Positions 18,139 to 26,799 of a stretch of 53,230 nt of DNA are shown one piece after another. The first letter of the stretch is position 1; each line of letters opens with the position of its first letter. The notes beneath the pieces were generated by a model that worked only from the letters and a program-made list of their open reading frames with translations, did no database searches and was not told the origin of the DNA. This DNA is from Cyanobacteriota bacterium (GTDB lineage Bacteria; Cyanobacteriota; Cyanobacteriia; Cyanobacteriales; Microcoleaceae): positions 1-53,230 of the forward strand of contig JANYGO010000108.1 in the NCBI GenBank assembly GCA_025362325.1. The letters are read 5' to 3'. Made by a program: the position numbers and the translations under genes.

Positions 18139-19077
18139 CTAATCAAGCGCCTTGATTGCTTCGACAAATTGCCGCGAAATAAAGGGTAAAATCTCTTCAT
18201 TCTTGCTATTCTCTTTCCCCTCGGTAAATACAACTAATAAATACGGCCGCAAACCCGGTATTTCAATATAAGCAGCATCGTGACGAACTTGACTTGTTAG
18301 TCCCGCTTTTGACCACAATTGTGCTGATTCTGGCAATCCGCCGCCTAAAAAACCTGTAACTTGATTTTCAGGCTCAGCTTCTAATTCTGCTGGTGCTAAA
18401 CTGCGTTTCATTAAACCCATCATCTCTTGGGATGCTTTTGCAGAAACAGCTACGCCGCCGATGATGCTGTGCAGCAAACGCGCCGCTGCATTGGTGGTTA
18501 GCATATTTCTATTTTCCATTAATTCTCCCAGAAATGCTCGCTCGCGACCGTAGGGGCCATCGCACCAGGTTTTTTGATTGGCGTTAATATTTTGTAATTC
18601 CGGCCAATCTAATGATTGAAAGTAACGGTTGACGATGTTTCGCTGCTGTTTCCAAGTTTCAAAGGGGCCTGGTGATAATTCTGGGCCGCTGGTGGTGCCG
18701 GTGAGGGCATCTACTACTAAACTGGTGGCATCGTTGCTGGAATCAACTATCATGTCTCGGACGGCGCGTTCTAATTCTGGCGATGTTTGAATCATGCCTT
18801 TTTGCACCCATTCCCAGATGGCAACGAGGTAGAATAATTTGACGATGCTGGCGGGATAAATTCGTTCGGAAGCTCTAGCGCTAAAGCCTCGCGGTTGATA
18901 TTTCCAAAATTCTTGTGCACTTAGGGCACCGCCTGTGTTGACTCGCACTGGCGGATCGTAGACTATCCAGGTTATGGCTGTGCGATCGCGCGTCAATGTG
19001 GTAAATTCTGCCTGGGCGGAGTCTATAATGCTACTGCCGAGGGTTTCTAATTGTTCGTCTTTGTGGAAAAATGTCAT
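18139..19077 (-). CDS. Beta-lactamase-like serine hydrolase (class A fold)
   Basis: The 312-residue product shows the penicillin-recognising fold: SxxK in YPASIVKLFY (Ser77, Lys80), an SxN-like SSNDAT (about 113-118) and a KTG-like SKAGLTSQVRHD near 265. It lacks an obvious signal peptide. Together with the paralogue at 43920 it belongs to the cyanobacterial class A beta-lactamase-related group; substrate and antibiotic activity cannot be judged from sequence. It is divergent from an NlpC/P60 endopeptidase, which suggests a peptidoglycan role. Confidence 0.82.
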   Translation of the reverse strand: MTFFHKDEQLETLGSSIIDSAQAEFTTLTRDRTAITWIVYDPPVRVNTGGALSAQEFWKYQPRGFSARASERIYPASIVKLFYLVAIWEWVQKGMIQTSPELERAVRDMIVDSSNDATSLVVDALTGTTSGPELSPGPFETWKQQRNIVNRYFQSLDWPELQNINANQKTWCDGPYGRERAFLGELMENRNMLTTNAAARLLHSIIGGVAVSAKASQEMMGLMKRSLAPAELEAEPENQVTGFLGGGLPESAQLWSKAGLTSQVRHDAAYIEIPGLRPYLLVVFTEGKENSKNEEILPFISRQFVEAIKALD

Positions 19078-19172
19078 GGTTAATGGCTGACGGTTAACGG
19101 TTAACGGCAGTTGGCTAATGGCAATAAATCGTTAAGTGCGAACAATTAACAGCAAACAATTAGCAATTAGCA

Positions 19173-19880
19173 ATGACCAACTATCAATTATCTGATGTTC
19201 TGGAGTACCGCGCGCGATCGCACATAAATATTTACGATTCCCCAAAGTGCGATCGATTAGCAACTCAAGCAGCCCTGGGGCGACATTTGCGCGCCCTTAA
19301 CCAGAGTTTGAACAATGTAAACTTGGATACAACGGCTGTGATGGTGCGGCTGTGCGAAGATGATTATCCGGGATGGCTGGATCTTCGAGATATTGAGTTG
19401 CTCGATGCCACACAAACAGTGTATCATCCTCTGGTGCTTTCTGAGGTTCAAATTAAGGAAAAATTGCCGATCGCAATTAATTTCACTCGCGAGGCTATGC
19501 ACCAATCCAATTATTATCTTTGGGGCGGTACAGTCGGGCCCAATTATGATTGTTCGGGATTAATGCAAGCTGCTTTTGTGGCTGCGGGTATCTGGTTGCC
19601 GAGGGATGCTTATCAGCAGGAAGCTTTTACTAAGCCTGTTAGTAATATAAATGATTTAGAACCAGGAGATTTAGTATTTTTTGGAACTTCCGAAAAAGCA
19701 ACTCATGTAGGATTGTATCTGGGAGATAATCGCTACATTCACAGTTCTGGAAAAGCACAAGGTCGCAACGGTATCGGTATTGATGTTGTGTCGGAGGATG
19801 GCGATAAAGTCAGTCAAGATTATTACCGACAATTGCGCGGATATGGTAAAGTTGTGGCAAGTTATCAATCTAGTTGTTAG
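19173..19880 (+). CDS. NlpC/P60 (C40) peptidoglycan endopeptidase with SH3-like domain
   Basis: The 235-residue product has an N-terminal bacterial SH3-like region (about 10-80; HINIYDSPKC, DDYPGWL) and a C-terminal NlpC/P60 domain. The catalytic Cys is 127 in NYDCSGLMQ, with His178 in ATHVGLYLG and His190 in RYIHSSG. This matches the characterised cyanobacterial gamma-D-glutamyl-diamino acid endopeptidases that cleave stem peptides. No signal peptide is present, as in those relatives, so action on imported muropeptides is plausible. It is divergent from the serine hydrolase. Confidence 0.9.
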   Translation: MTNYQLSDVLEYRARSHINIYDSPKCDRLATQAALGRHLRALNQSLNNVNLDTTAVMVRLCEDDYPGWLDLRDIELLDATQTVYHPLVLSEVQIKEKLPIAINFTREAMHQSNYYLWGGTVGPNYDCSGLMQAAFVAAGIWLPRDAYQQEAFTKPVSNINDLEPGDLVFFGTSEKATHVGLYLGDNRYIHSSGKAQGRNGIGIDVVSEDGDKVSQDYYRQLRGYGKVVASYQSSC

Positions 19881-19898
19881 TTATTGGTTATTCGTTAC

Positions 19899-19955
19899 TT
19901 GTTCAACAACTAACCAGTAACAACTAACCAGTAACAACTAACCAATGACTAATGA
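19899..19955. repeat. Short tandem repeat array (AACTAACCAGTAAC, 14-bp period)
   Basis: Nearly three copies of a 14-bp unit made of two related heptamers end just before the glycosyltransferase start codon. Confidence 0.7.
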
Positions 19956-19961
19956 TTACTG

Positions 19962-20984
19962 ATGTTATCTAACAAAACAATGGACGCTGCATTATTTTTG
20001 GAAAAATTGGCCGCACAGCAGGCTGCCGATCAGATTGTTCTCGACGTTTCGGTGGTGGTGCCGGTGTATAATGAGGTGGAAAGTTTGCCTCATCTGATTG
20101 AGGCGATCGCCTCTGCGATTCAACCATCTGGACTCAGCTATCAAATTATTTGTGTAGATGACGGCTCTAAAGACGGTTCTGCTGACCTTCTCAAGCAGTT
20201 GGCCGGCAGTCGCGATGACCTTTGTGCTGTGCTTTTGCGCCGCAATTACGGGCAAACTGCTGCGATGTCGGCAGGTTTCGATCGCGCGACTGGTCGTGCT
20301 ATTGTTACCCTAGACGGCGATTTGCAAAATGACCCTGCTGATATTCCGATGTTGTTGGAAAAGTTAGATGAAGGCTACGATTTAGTTAGCGGCTGGCGCA
20401 AAAATCGGCAGGATAATACTATCAGCCGCCTGATTCCTTCTAAAATTGCCAACTGGTTAATTGGTCGCGTTACGGGCGTAACTTTGCACGACTACGGCTG
20501 TTCTTTGAAAGCTTATAAATCCGAGTTAGTTGCAGACTTGAATCTATACGGGGAATTGCACCGATTTTTGCCTGCTTTGGCGTTTATTGAAGGGGCGAGA
20601 ATTGCAGAACTTCCGGTGCGACATCACGCCCGCCGTTTTGGTCAAAGTAAGTATGGAATTTGGCGGACTTTTCGGGTGTTGATGGATTTGTTAACTATTT
20701 CTTTTATGAAGAAGTTCCTAACTCGACCGATGCACGTTTTTGGACTTTTGGGCATGAGTTCGATGGCGTTGGGAACGGTTTTAGGGATTTATTTGACTTT
20801 TGTTAAATTGGGTCTGGGTCAAAGTATTGGGAACCGTCCTTTGCTGATTTTGGCTGTGGTTTTGTTGTTGACTGGCGTGCAGTTATTTTGTTTTGGTTTG
20901 CTGGCGGAAGTGATGATGCGGACTTATCACGAGTCCCAGGGAAAGCCGATTTATCGGGTGCGCGAGGTGTTTGGTTCTAAATAA
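19962..20984 (+). CDS. Family 2 glycosyltransferase, DPM1/GtrB-like
   Basis: The 340-residue product has a cytoplasmic GT-A domain (VVPVYNEVESLP, CVDDGSKDGS, LDGDLQNDP with the metal-binding DGD, then VSGWRKNRQD). Two C-terminal membrane helices follow (about 250-275 and 285-312). This is the layout of polyprenyl-phosphate glycosyltransferases such as GtrB and dolichol-phosphate mannose synthase-like bacterial enzymes, which load a sugar on a lipid carrier for envelope glycans. The sugar is unknown. ATG at 19962 is used; a second Met six codons later is possible. Confidence 0.88.
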   Translation: MLSNKTMDAALFLEKLAAQQAADQIVLDVSVVVPVYNEVESLPHLIEAIASAIQPSGLSYQIICVDDGSKDGSADLLKQLAGSRDDLCAVLLRRNYGQTAAMSAGFDRATGRAIVTLDGDLQNDPADIPMLLEKLDEGYDLVSGWRKNRQDNTISRLIPSKIANWLIGRVTGVTLHDYGCSLKAYKSELVADLNLYGELHRFLPALAFIEGARIAELPVRHHARRFGQSKYGIWRTFRVLMDLLTISFMKKFLTRPMHVFGLLGMSSMALGTVLGIYLTFVKLGLGQSIGNRPLLILAVVLLLTGVQLFCFGLLAEVMMRTYHESQGKPIYRVREVFGSK

Positions 20985-21039
20985 AGCAATGATGTGTTTG
21001 GAATAATATTTATTCCTGTGAATTACACGGAATCAAGAA

Positions 21040-21098
21040 GTTTGTAGTGAGGACTTTAGTCCGCAAAAATCAAAGGACTGAAGTCCTCACTACAAACC
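21040..21098. repeat. Family 2 palindromic repeat
   Basis: GTTTGTAGTGAGGACTTTAG and its inverted partner CTGAAGTCCTCACTACAAAC form a hairpin of about 24-bp arms between two convergent genes. A CCGGACAAGATATTA piece at 21118-21133 resembles the end of the family 6 element at 38168. Confidence 0.8.
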
Positions 21099-21137
21099 GA
21101 TTTTATTGTAGGCGATCGACCGGACAAGATATTATTT

Positions 21138-22307
21138 TTAACTCATGACTTTTTGAGCTTGGCGGAGAGATTCAATAGTGGCGATCGCGTGTTGGGAGAC
21201 TGCATCTATTTCTGCTGCGGTATTGAACCGTCCAATCCCAAACCGAATTGAGGCGTAGGCTAATTTGTCCGATCGCCCGATCGCTGCTAAAACATGAGAT
21301 GGGGATATTTTCGCCGAAGTGCAAGCAGAACCCGAAGAAACTGCCGCCGCCGGTTGCAAACCCAACATCAACGCTTGACCGTCAACCCCGCCTACACTAA
21401 TATTCAAATTCCCAGGTAATCTCTTCGTCGCGTGACCGTTGAGAACAACATCACCCAATTCACTCAAATTTTCCCACAAACGCTGCCGCAGATTCACAAC
21501 TCGTTCTGTTTCCGACTCCATTTCCGAAATTGCCAATTCTACTGCTTTGGCAAACCCGACTATTTGCGGTGGGTAAAGAGTGCCCGATCGCATTCCCCGT
21601 TCATGGCCTCCTCCGTGCATTTGTGGCGCTAGCTGCACTCTCGGTGTGTGGCGGCGGACGTAGAGGGCACCAATGCCTTTTGGCCCGTAGATTTTGTGCG
21701 CCGTCAAGGACATTAAATCAATGTTCATCTCCTGTACGTCGAGGGGGATTTTGCCGATCGCCTGGGCCGCATCTGTGTGGAAAAGAATGTCATTTCCGCG
21801 ACAGATTGCTGCAATTTCCGCGATCGGCTGAATCACACCAATTTCGTTATTAGCCGTCATCACGGAAACTAAAATTGTCTCAGCCCGAATCGCTTTGATC
21901 AAATCGCCTATATCAATCAGTCCGTCACTTTTCACTGGTAAAACAGTAATGTCAAACCCTAATTTTTCCAAATATGTACAAGGGTCAAGAATTGCATTAT
22001 GTTCTGTTTTTACCGTTATAATGTGCTTCCCTTTGCTGAAATACGCTTCAGCGATGCCTTTAATCGCTAAATTATTTGCTTCTGTTGCACCGCTGGTAAA
22101 AACAATTTCTTCTGGGGAAGCGTTGATCGCTTCTGCTATGATTTGTCGCGATTGTTTTACCGCTGCTTCTGCTTCCCAGCCGTAGACGTGGTTGATGCTG
22201 GCTGCGTTGCCGAATTGTTCGGTGAAATATGGCAGCATCGCATCAACTACCCGTTTGTCTACGGGGGTTGTCGCGTGGTTGTCGAGATATATAGGACGTG
22301 CGGACAT
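21138..22307 (-). CDS. iscS: Cysteine desulfurase (IscS/NifS family)
   Basis: The 389-residue PLP enzyme has the PLP lysine in SLTAHKIYGPKG (Lys205) and the sulfur-carrying Cys329 in SSGSACTSAKISPSHVL. HTDAAQAIGKIPLDV supplies further cofactor contacts. It removes sulfur from cysteine for Fe-S clusters and other thio-cofactors. The longer, mobile Cys loop marks class I (IscS/NifS) rather than SufS. It stands alone without iscU or nif genes, so housekeeping use is more likely than nitrogenase assembly. Confidence 0.92.
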   Translation of the reverse strand: MSARPIYLDNHATTPVDKRVVDAMLPYFTEQFGNAASINHVYGWEAEAAVKQSRQIIAEAINASPEEIVFTSGATEANNLAIKGIAEAYFSKGKHIITVKTEHNAILDPCTYLEKLGFDITVLPVKSDGLIDIGDLIKAIRAETILVSVMTANNEIGVIQPIAEIAAICRGNDILFHTDAAQAIGKIPLDVQEMNIDLMSLTAHKIYGPKGIGALYVRRHTPRVQLAPQMHGGGHERGMRSGTLYPPQIVGFAKAVELAISEMESETERVVNLRQRLWENLSELGDVVLNGHATKRLPGNLNISVGGVDGQALMLGLQPAAAVSSGSACTSAKISPSHVLAAIGRSDKLAYASIRFGIGRFNTAAEIDAVSQHAIATIESLRQAQKVMS

Positions 22308-22402
22308 AGTGGATTTTTGGTTGAAAAGGTGTTAGGTTTATTGTAGACGAGCCTCTTGTTCTATCACAAAACTTTATATTTAACAAATATTTGTGAAGAT
22401 TT

Positions 22403-23080
22403 ATGCGAGCTGACATTCAGGGATTAGAAATTACTGTCGGTGAGCTCAAGCACCTGTGCGGCGTGGGGCCTGATCGCCTATACCGGCCGGCGAGTGCGAC
22501 TAAATTTGCCCACGAAGCTTTGAAAACTGTCGGTTTAATTGTTTTGGTTCTAATCAGTTGTGGGCTGCTGGTGGCGATATTTCCTAGAGCTTATTTGGTG
22601 TGGTTGGCCCTCCACCTCGCTGCGATCGCAGGTTTAATCTTTGAGGATGCGTGGAAAATTTGGTGCAGTCGCCACCACAAAGATTTAATCCATCTTTTTG
22701 ATGATGTCGATCGCTATAATGGTATAATTAAGGCGATCGAAATTAATGACAAGATCGAAGATGCTGGCAATGCGTTCGTCAAAATAGGCGATCGCTCAAA
22801 AGTCATTCAAGCCTTGCAGACGATCAGAGAGGATTTAGTTCGAGCTTTGAAAACTGAGAGAATTCTCAGGGAAAACAAAAAATTTGTCGCTACTAACTCA
22901 GAACTGTTTGCCAATAATTTGACAACTTTGAAGGCTCTCCAAATTAGCGATCGATCGAGCCAGCCGGGGCGATTGCTCAGCGAAGCTTTGCAGCTAGCTG
23001 TGGAAGTTCAAGCAGAAATGAAAAAGTTACAAAGCCGCAACGCTGCTAATTTAAAAAATGGAAAAGCAGACGGCGGTTGA
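22403..23080 (+). CDS. Hypothetical two-helix membrane protein
   Basis: The 225-residue product has two adjacent hydrophobic helices (about 42-60 and 66-85), a short polar N-terminus and a long helical C-terminal half (about 95-220) suited to coiled-coil formation. I recognise no family. A 12-bp palindrome ACAAATATTTGT ends eight bases before the start codon. The last residues and the TGA stop (ggcggttga) lie inside the first copy of a family 1 repeat, so the original C-terminus may have been altered by that insertion. Confidence 0.6.
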   Translation: MRADIQGLEITVGELKHLCGVGPDRLYRPASATKFAHEALKTVGLIVLVLISCGLLVAIFPRAYLVWLALHLAAIAGLIFEDAWKIWCSRHHKDLIHLFDDVDRYNGIIKAIEINDKIEDAGNAFVKIGDRSKVIQALQTIREDLVRALKTERILRENKKFVATNSELFANNLTTLKALQISDRSSQPGRLLSEALQLAVEVQAEMKKLQSRNAANLKNGKADGG

Positions 23081-23518
23081 AACCGCGTCTACACAAACTA
23101 ATTGGGCCTCTGCCGAATGAAGAGAATAACGTAATTTTACAAGCAGACGGCGGTTGAAACCGCGTCTACACAAACTAATTCCACTCGCCTGCGGAATGAA
23201 GAGAATAACGTAATTTTACAAGCAGACGGCGGTTGAAACCGCGTCTACACAAACTAATTGGGCCTCTGCCGAATGAAGAGAATAACGTAATTTTAGCCAA
23301 ATACGGTTCAGTTAAAAAGCTAATTTATTCCCGCACATATCACTTAATTGATAACTATCATAGTCTCGGCGATGCGATCGTCGCGGATCACTGCGCTAAC
23401 CCTAAGATATCTCTTCGGAGATTAGCGTTAATCCAACCGTATTGAATTTTAATCGCCTGTTCTTCAACCCGCAGGCGAGTGCGTGAGTGTTTGTATAGAC
23501 GCGGTTTCAACCGCCCGG
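23065..23518. repeat. Family 1 repeat with left half triplicated
   Basis: The left half (GCAGACGGCGGTTGAAACCG to about TAACGTAATTTTA) occurs three times in tandem at 23065, 23143 and 23222, a 78-79 bp period. The right half (CTTCAACCCGCAGGCGAG to GCGGTTTCAACCGCC) occurs once at its end. A 149-bp element is inserted between them. Open frames here are chance products. Confidence 0.85.
23296..23444. mobile_element. 149-bp MITE-like insertion with 7-bp target duplication
   Basis: It is flanked by AATTTTA at 23289-23295 and at 23445-23451, while the uninterrupted copy at 6435 has this target once. Its ends CAAATACGGTTCAGTTAA and, reversed, CAATACGGTTGGATTAA form imperfect inverted repeats. It carries no transposase and would need one in trans. 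Confidence 0.75.
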
Positions 23519-23590
23519 TATTCTCAGACACATTTTAAAATTTATGAATTATGAGAATTGTTAAGAAAAATCATGATTGTAAATTGTTTG

Positions 23591-23604
23591 CTGTTACGTA
23601 ACAG
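23591..23604. promoter_or_regulatory. Perfect 14-bp palindrome upstream of the DUF1537 kinase
   Basis: CTGTTACGTAACAG lies 43 bp before the start codon at 23647, which fits an operator for a dimeric regulator near the promoter. The regulator is not identifiable. Confidence 0.4.
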
Positions 23605-23646
23605 GTAAGGATATCTTGGAAAGGTGACGTTAACAACCAGGTCAGT

Positions 23647-24978
23647 ATGTCTTCTGCCAAACCTAAGATTATAGTTCTCGATGACGATCCAACAGGTTCT
23701 CAAACCGTGCACAGTTGCTTGCTGCTGACACGTTGGGACGAAGAAACCCTACGTTTGGGACTGCGGGACAAGTCCCCGATTTTCTTTATACTGACAAATA
23801 CTCGATCGCTAACTCCCGAAAAAGCAGCCTCCGTCACCCGCGAAGTGTGCCAAAATCTCAAAAAGGCGATCGCGAGCGAAGAAATCGAAGACTTCCTAAT
23901 AGTTAGCCGTTCCGATTCTACCCTGCGCGGCCACTATCCGATCGAAACCGACGCGATCGCCGAAGAACTCGGCCCCTTCGACGCTCATTTTCTAATTCCC
24001 GCCTTTTTTGAAGGAGGCAGAATTACCCGCAACAGCGTGCATTACCTAATGGTTAACAGCGTCCCAACGCCAGTTCACGAAACCGAATATGCCAAAGATT
24101 CAGTCTTCGGCTACAGTCACAGTTACCTGCCAGACTACGTAGAAGAAAAAACCAAAGGTCGCATCCATGCTGATGCAGTCGATCGCATTTTACTCGCAGA
24201 CATCCGCTACGGAAGTTTAGATCGGCTGATGGAAATGACAGACAACCAATGTGCAGTTGTTGACGGCGAAAGCCAAGGCGATTTAGACACATTTGCCAAA
24301 CACGTTCTCGATGCAGTCAGTCACGGCAAAAAGTTTTTATTCCGCAGTGGAGCGAGTATTTTAACATCCTTAGCTCACCTCGGCCCGCAGCCAGTAGCAG
24401 CCGACGAAATGGCAAAATACGTGAGGGACGGCAAACCGGGTGCAGTAATAGTTGGTTCCCACGTCAAAAAAACGACCGATCAATTAGAACGCTTGTTAGA
24501 AGAACCCAATACAGTTAGCATTGAAATAGATGTATCTCACTTGCTAGAAGATTCGCCAGAGTATCGCGCCCAAATCCTGGATGAAATTCTCGAAAAAGTC
24601 CACAATGCTCATGACGAAGGCAAAACACCTGTAATTTTTACCAGCCGCAAGGAACTACAATTTGAAAACGCAGAAATCCGCTTAAAATTTGGCGCTGCTG
24701 TTTCTGCTTTGTTGATGGATGTAGTGCGGGGAATGCCTGCGGATATTGGATTTTTAATTAGCAAGGGTGGCATTACTTCCAACGATGTTTTGAGTACAGG
24801 TTTGTCGCTGAAAAATGTCAGGCAAATCGGTCAAATTATCGCAGGTTGTTCAGTTGTAAAAACCGAACCTGATCATCCTCTGTTTCCCAATTTACCAGTG
24901 GTTTTGTTTCCGGGAAATGTGGGAGATAGCAATGCTTTGGCTACGGTTTACAAGCGGCTGAGCAAGCATTCTAGCTAG
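23647..24978 (+). CDS. Four-carbon acid sugar kinase family protein (DUF1537)
   Basis: The 443-residue product has the N-terminal sugar-binding domain (VLDDDPTGSQTVHS, FILTNTRSLT, SRSDSTLRGHYP) and the C-terminal nucleotide-binding domain (FTSRKE, LISKGGITSNDVLS, VVLFPGNVGDSNAL). Characterised members (OtnK, DtnK and relatives) phosphorylate four-carbon sugar acids such as 3-oxo-tetronates or threonate. None of the usual catabolic partners is nearby, so the substrate is unknown. ATG at 23647 is used, with a palindromic possible operator upstream. Confidence 0.88.
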   Translation: MSSAKPKIIVLDDDPTGSQTVHSCLLLTRWDEETLRLGLRDKSPIFFILTNTRSLTPEKAASVTREVCQNLKKAIASEEIEDFLIVSRSDSTLRGHYPIETDAIAEELGPFDAHFLIPAFFEGGRITRNSVHYLMVNSVPTPVHETEYAKDSVFGYSHSYLPDYVEEKTKGRIHADAVDRILLADIRYGSLDRLMEMTDNQCAVVDGESQGDLDTFAKHVLDAVSHGKKFLFRSGASILTSLAHLGPQPVAADEMAKYVRDGKPGAVIVGSHVKKTTDQLERLLEEPNTVSIEIDVSHLLEDSPEYRAQILDEILEKVHNAHDEGKTPVIFTSRKELQFENAEIRLKFGAAVSALLMDVVRGMPADIGFLISKGGITSNDVLSTGLSLKNVRQIGQIIAGCSVVKTEPDHPLFPNLPVVLFPGNVGDSNALATVYKRLSKHSS

Positions 24979-25052
24979 TAGAATCCCAGATTAACGCAGA
25001 TGAGTTTAGTTCTAGTCAGGGAGGATAATAGACTGGAATTCCCAAAATAACT

Positions 25053-25108
25053 AGGACGGGCAAGATGCCCATCCCACAATTTTTTTATTGTGGGGTAGGC
25101 GTCCCGCC
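25053..25108. repeat. Family 3 hairpin repeat
   Basis: GGACGGGCAAGATGCCCATC and GTGGGGTAGGCGTCCCGCC form a hairpin over an AT-rich loop, 75 bp after the kinase stop codon. The run of T before the second arm weakens its reading as a simple terminator. Confidence 0.65.
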
Positions 25109-25330
25109 TGCTGTGAGCATTTTATGGCAATTGCCATTCGACGGCAACTTGAACAAAAATCTCTCTGATACTTTGTCCTTGCCAAAATCTGCCAAATATG
25201 CTATTTGAGAGGGTCTGGCTTTAAAATAGTCATCATTTGAAATTCCCAATCTAAAATCTAAAATCTAAAATCCGATCGCCCCTGGGCCACCCCTCTCAAA
25301 AAATGAAATTAAAAAAAAATTAAGCCCGAA

Positions 25331-25376
25331 CTCTACATATAGAGCCAACAGCGCCATAGCTACTGCTATCAGTAGC
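25331..25376 (+). promoter_or_regulatory. Two adjacent hairpins in the ldpA leader
   Basis: CTCTA..TAGAG (25331-25344) and GCTACTG..CAGTAGC (25359-25376) lie about 90-130 bp before ldpA. Around them the 484-bp gap holds only an AAATCTA heptamer array (25250-25272) and the family 3 hairpin. They could form a structured 5' leader or small RNA. Confidence 0.3.
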
Positions 25377-25462
25377 GTTTCGAGCTTGTATCAGCCGCAA
25401 TTTTAAAATTAAGTAAAAATTTTCACATAGTAATTTTGAGCTGAAAGGATTAGCATATAAGG

Positions 25463-26614
25463 GTGACAGAACATTATCATCCACTAAACTCATTAAAAAG
25501 CGGCCATTGGTTCAAGCTGATCTGTGGGGCAAGTTTTCAACACCTGCCGTCGGTTCGGAATCTCACATTGGCTTACACCTTAGCAGGTGCTGACTGTATC
25601 GATGTCGCGGCAGATCCCGCCGCCGTCGCAGCAGCGAAAGAAGCCCTACAAGTTGCCAACGAAATACAGCTAAGAACTCAAAACCGCAGGTTTGGCGGCG
25701 AAGGGTTGCCGCTGCTGATGGTGAGTTTAAACGATGGAGAAGACCCGCATTTTCGCAAGGCCGAATTCAACCCAGCCGAGTGTCCGGTGGACTGCTGGCG
25801 GCCCTGCGAAAAAATATGTCCAGCCGAAGCAATAGTTTTTCCGGGTGCTGGTGAGGGTTTTTCCGGGGTGATAGACGAGCAGTGCTATGGCTGCGGTCGC
25901 TGTCTGCCGGTTTGTCCGAGCCAATTAATTTACACTCGTTCTTACGTGTCTGCTCCCGCTGCGATCGCACCTTTAATCTTGCAATCCGGTGCGGATGCCC
26001 TAGAAATCCACACGCAAGTAGGCAGAGAGGTAGATTTTGCGCGACTTTGGTCGAGCATAGCTCCCTGGGTAGATCAACTCAAAGTAATAGCAATTAGTTG
26101 CCCCGATGGAGACGGTTTGATTGATTATTTGCGGACACTCTATCAAATAATTTCCCCCCTTCCTTGTCCCCTAATTTGGCAAACCGACGGTAGGCCGATG
26201 AGTGGAGATATCGGAATAGGAACTACTAGAGCCGCGGTCAAACTCGGTCAAAAAGTTTTGGCTGCCCAGTTGCCGGGATACGTGCAACTTGCAGGTGGCA
26301 CTAATGCTCACACTGTCAGCAAACTCAGAGCCTCTGGACTGATGAGGGAGCATCGGAAAAATTTGTCAATTCCTGATACCCCACACATTGCAGGTATAGC
26401 TTATGGCAGCTATGCCAGGGTTTTGCTGTCACCAATTTTAGAACAATTAGAAACAATGCAGACCGATCGAGCATTGGCTATTCCTGTGGCAGTAGCGTCG
26501 TCAGCAGCCTCTGCTCAAATACCTGGACTAACTCAGCTCGAAGCCGTCCCAGAACTTCTCTGCCAGGCCGTGAGTTTAGCTCGTTCTCTAGTTTCCCAGC
26601 TCAAAGAATTTTAG
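25463..26614 (+). CDS. ldpA: Circadian light-input Fe-S protein LdpA
   Basis: The 383-residue product matches LdpA of the cyanobacterial clock input, a redox-sensing protein that affects period length according to light. Two ferredoxin-like clusters are visible: Cys107, 111, 115 and 119 (CPVDCWRPCEKICP) and Cys141, 144, 147 and 151 (CYGCGRCLPVCP). The C-terminal barrel-like LdpA domain follows, including QLAGGTNAHTVSKL and GIAYGSYARVLL. The start is a GTG; no ATG lies upstream of the conserved N-terminus LNSLKSGHWFKLICGASFQ. It precedes the R3H ATPase on the same strand, separated by about 185 bp of heptamer repeats. Confidence 0.92.
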   Translation: MTEHYHPLNSLKSGHWFKLICGASFQHLPSVRNLTLAYTLAGADCIDVAADPAAVAAAKEALQVANEIQLRTQNRRFGGEGLPLLMVSLNDGEDPHFRKAEFNPAECPVDCWRPCEKICPAEAIVFPGAGEGFSGVIDEQCYGCGRCLPVCPSQLIYTRSYVSAPAAIAPLILQSGADALEIHTQVGREVDFARLWSSIAPWVDQLKVIAISCPDGDGLIDYLRTLYQIISPLPCPLIWQTDGRPMSGDIGIGTTRAAVKLGQKVLAAQLPGYVQLAGGTNAHTVSKLRASGLMREHRKNLSIPDTPHIAGIAYGSYARVLLSPILEQLETMQTDRALAIPVAVASSAASAQIPGLTQLEAVPELLCQAVSLARSLVSQLKEF

Positions 26615-26760
26615 TCAGTAGTTAGTGGTTAGTAGTTAGTAGTTAGTAGTTAGTAGTTAGTGGTTAGTAGTTAGTAGTTAGTGGTTAGTAGTTAATTCCA
26701 ACAACAAATAACAAATAACAACTGACAAATAACAAATAACAAATAACAAATAACAACTGA
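26614..26760. repeat. Two heptamer arrays (GTTAGTA, then ACAAATA)
   Basis: About eleven GTTAGTA or GTTAGTG heptamers (26620-26693) are followed by about seven ACAAATA-type heptamers (26704-26756). Together they fill the gap between ldpA and the R3H ATPase gene. Confidence 0.8.
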
Positions 26761-26799
26761 CTAAAAAGGTTGAAAACGTCACCGAACACACCGAGGCGA

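Noticed and set aside
23233..23445. 70-residue frame between family 1 repeat copies
   Set aside because: It starts in one repeat and runs through the 149-bp inserted element, so it is explained by repeat structure.
26614..26760. GTTAGTA/ACAAATA array as CRISPR or origin iterons
   Set aside because: The units are contiguous 7-mers without spacers. No dnaA box cluster or replication gene is nearby.
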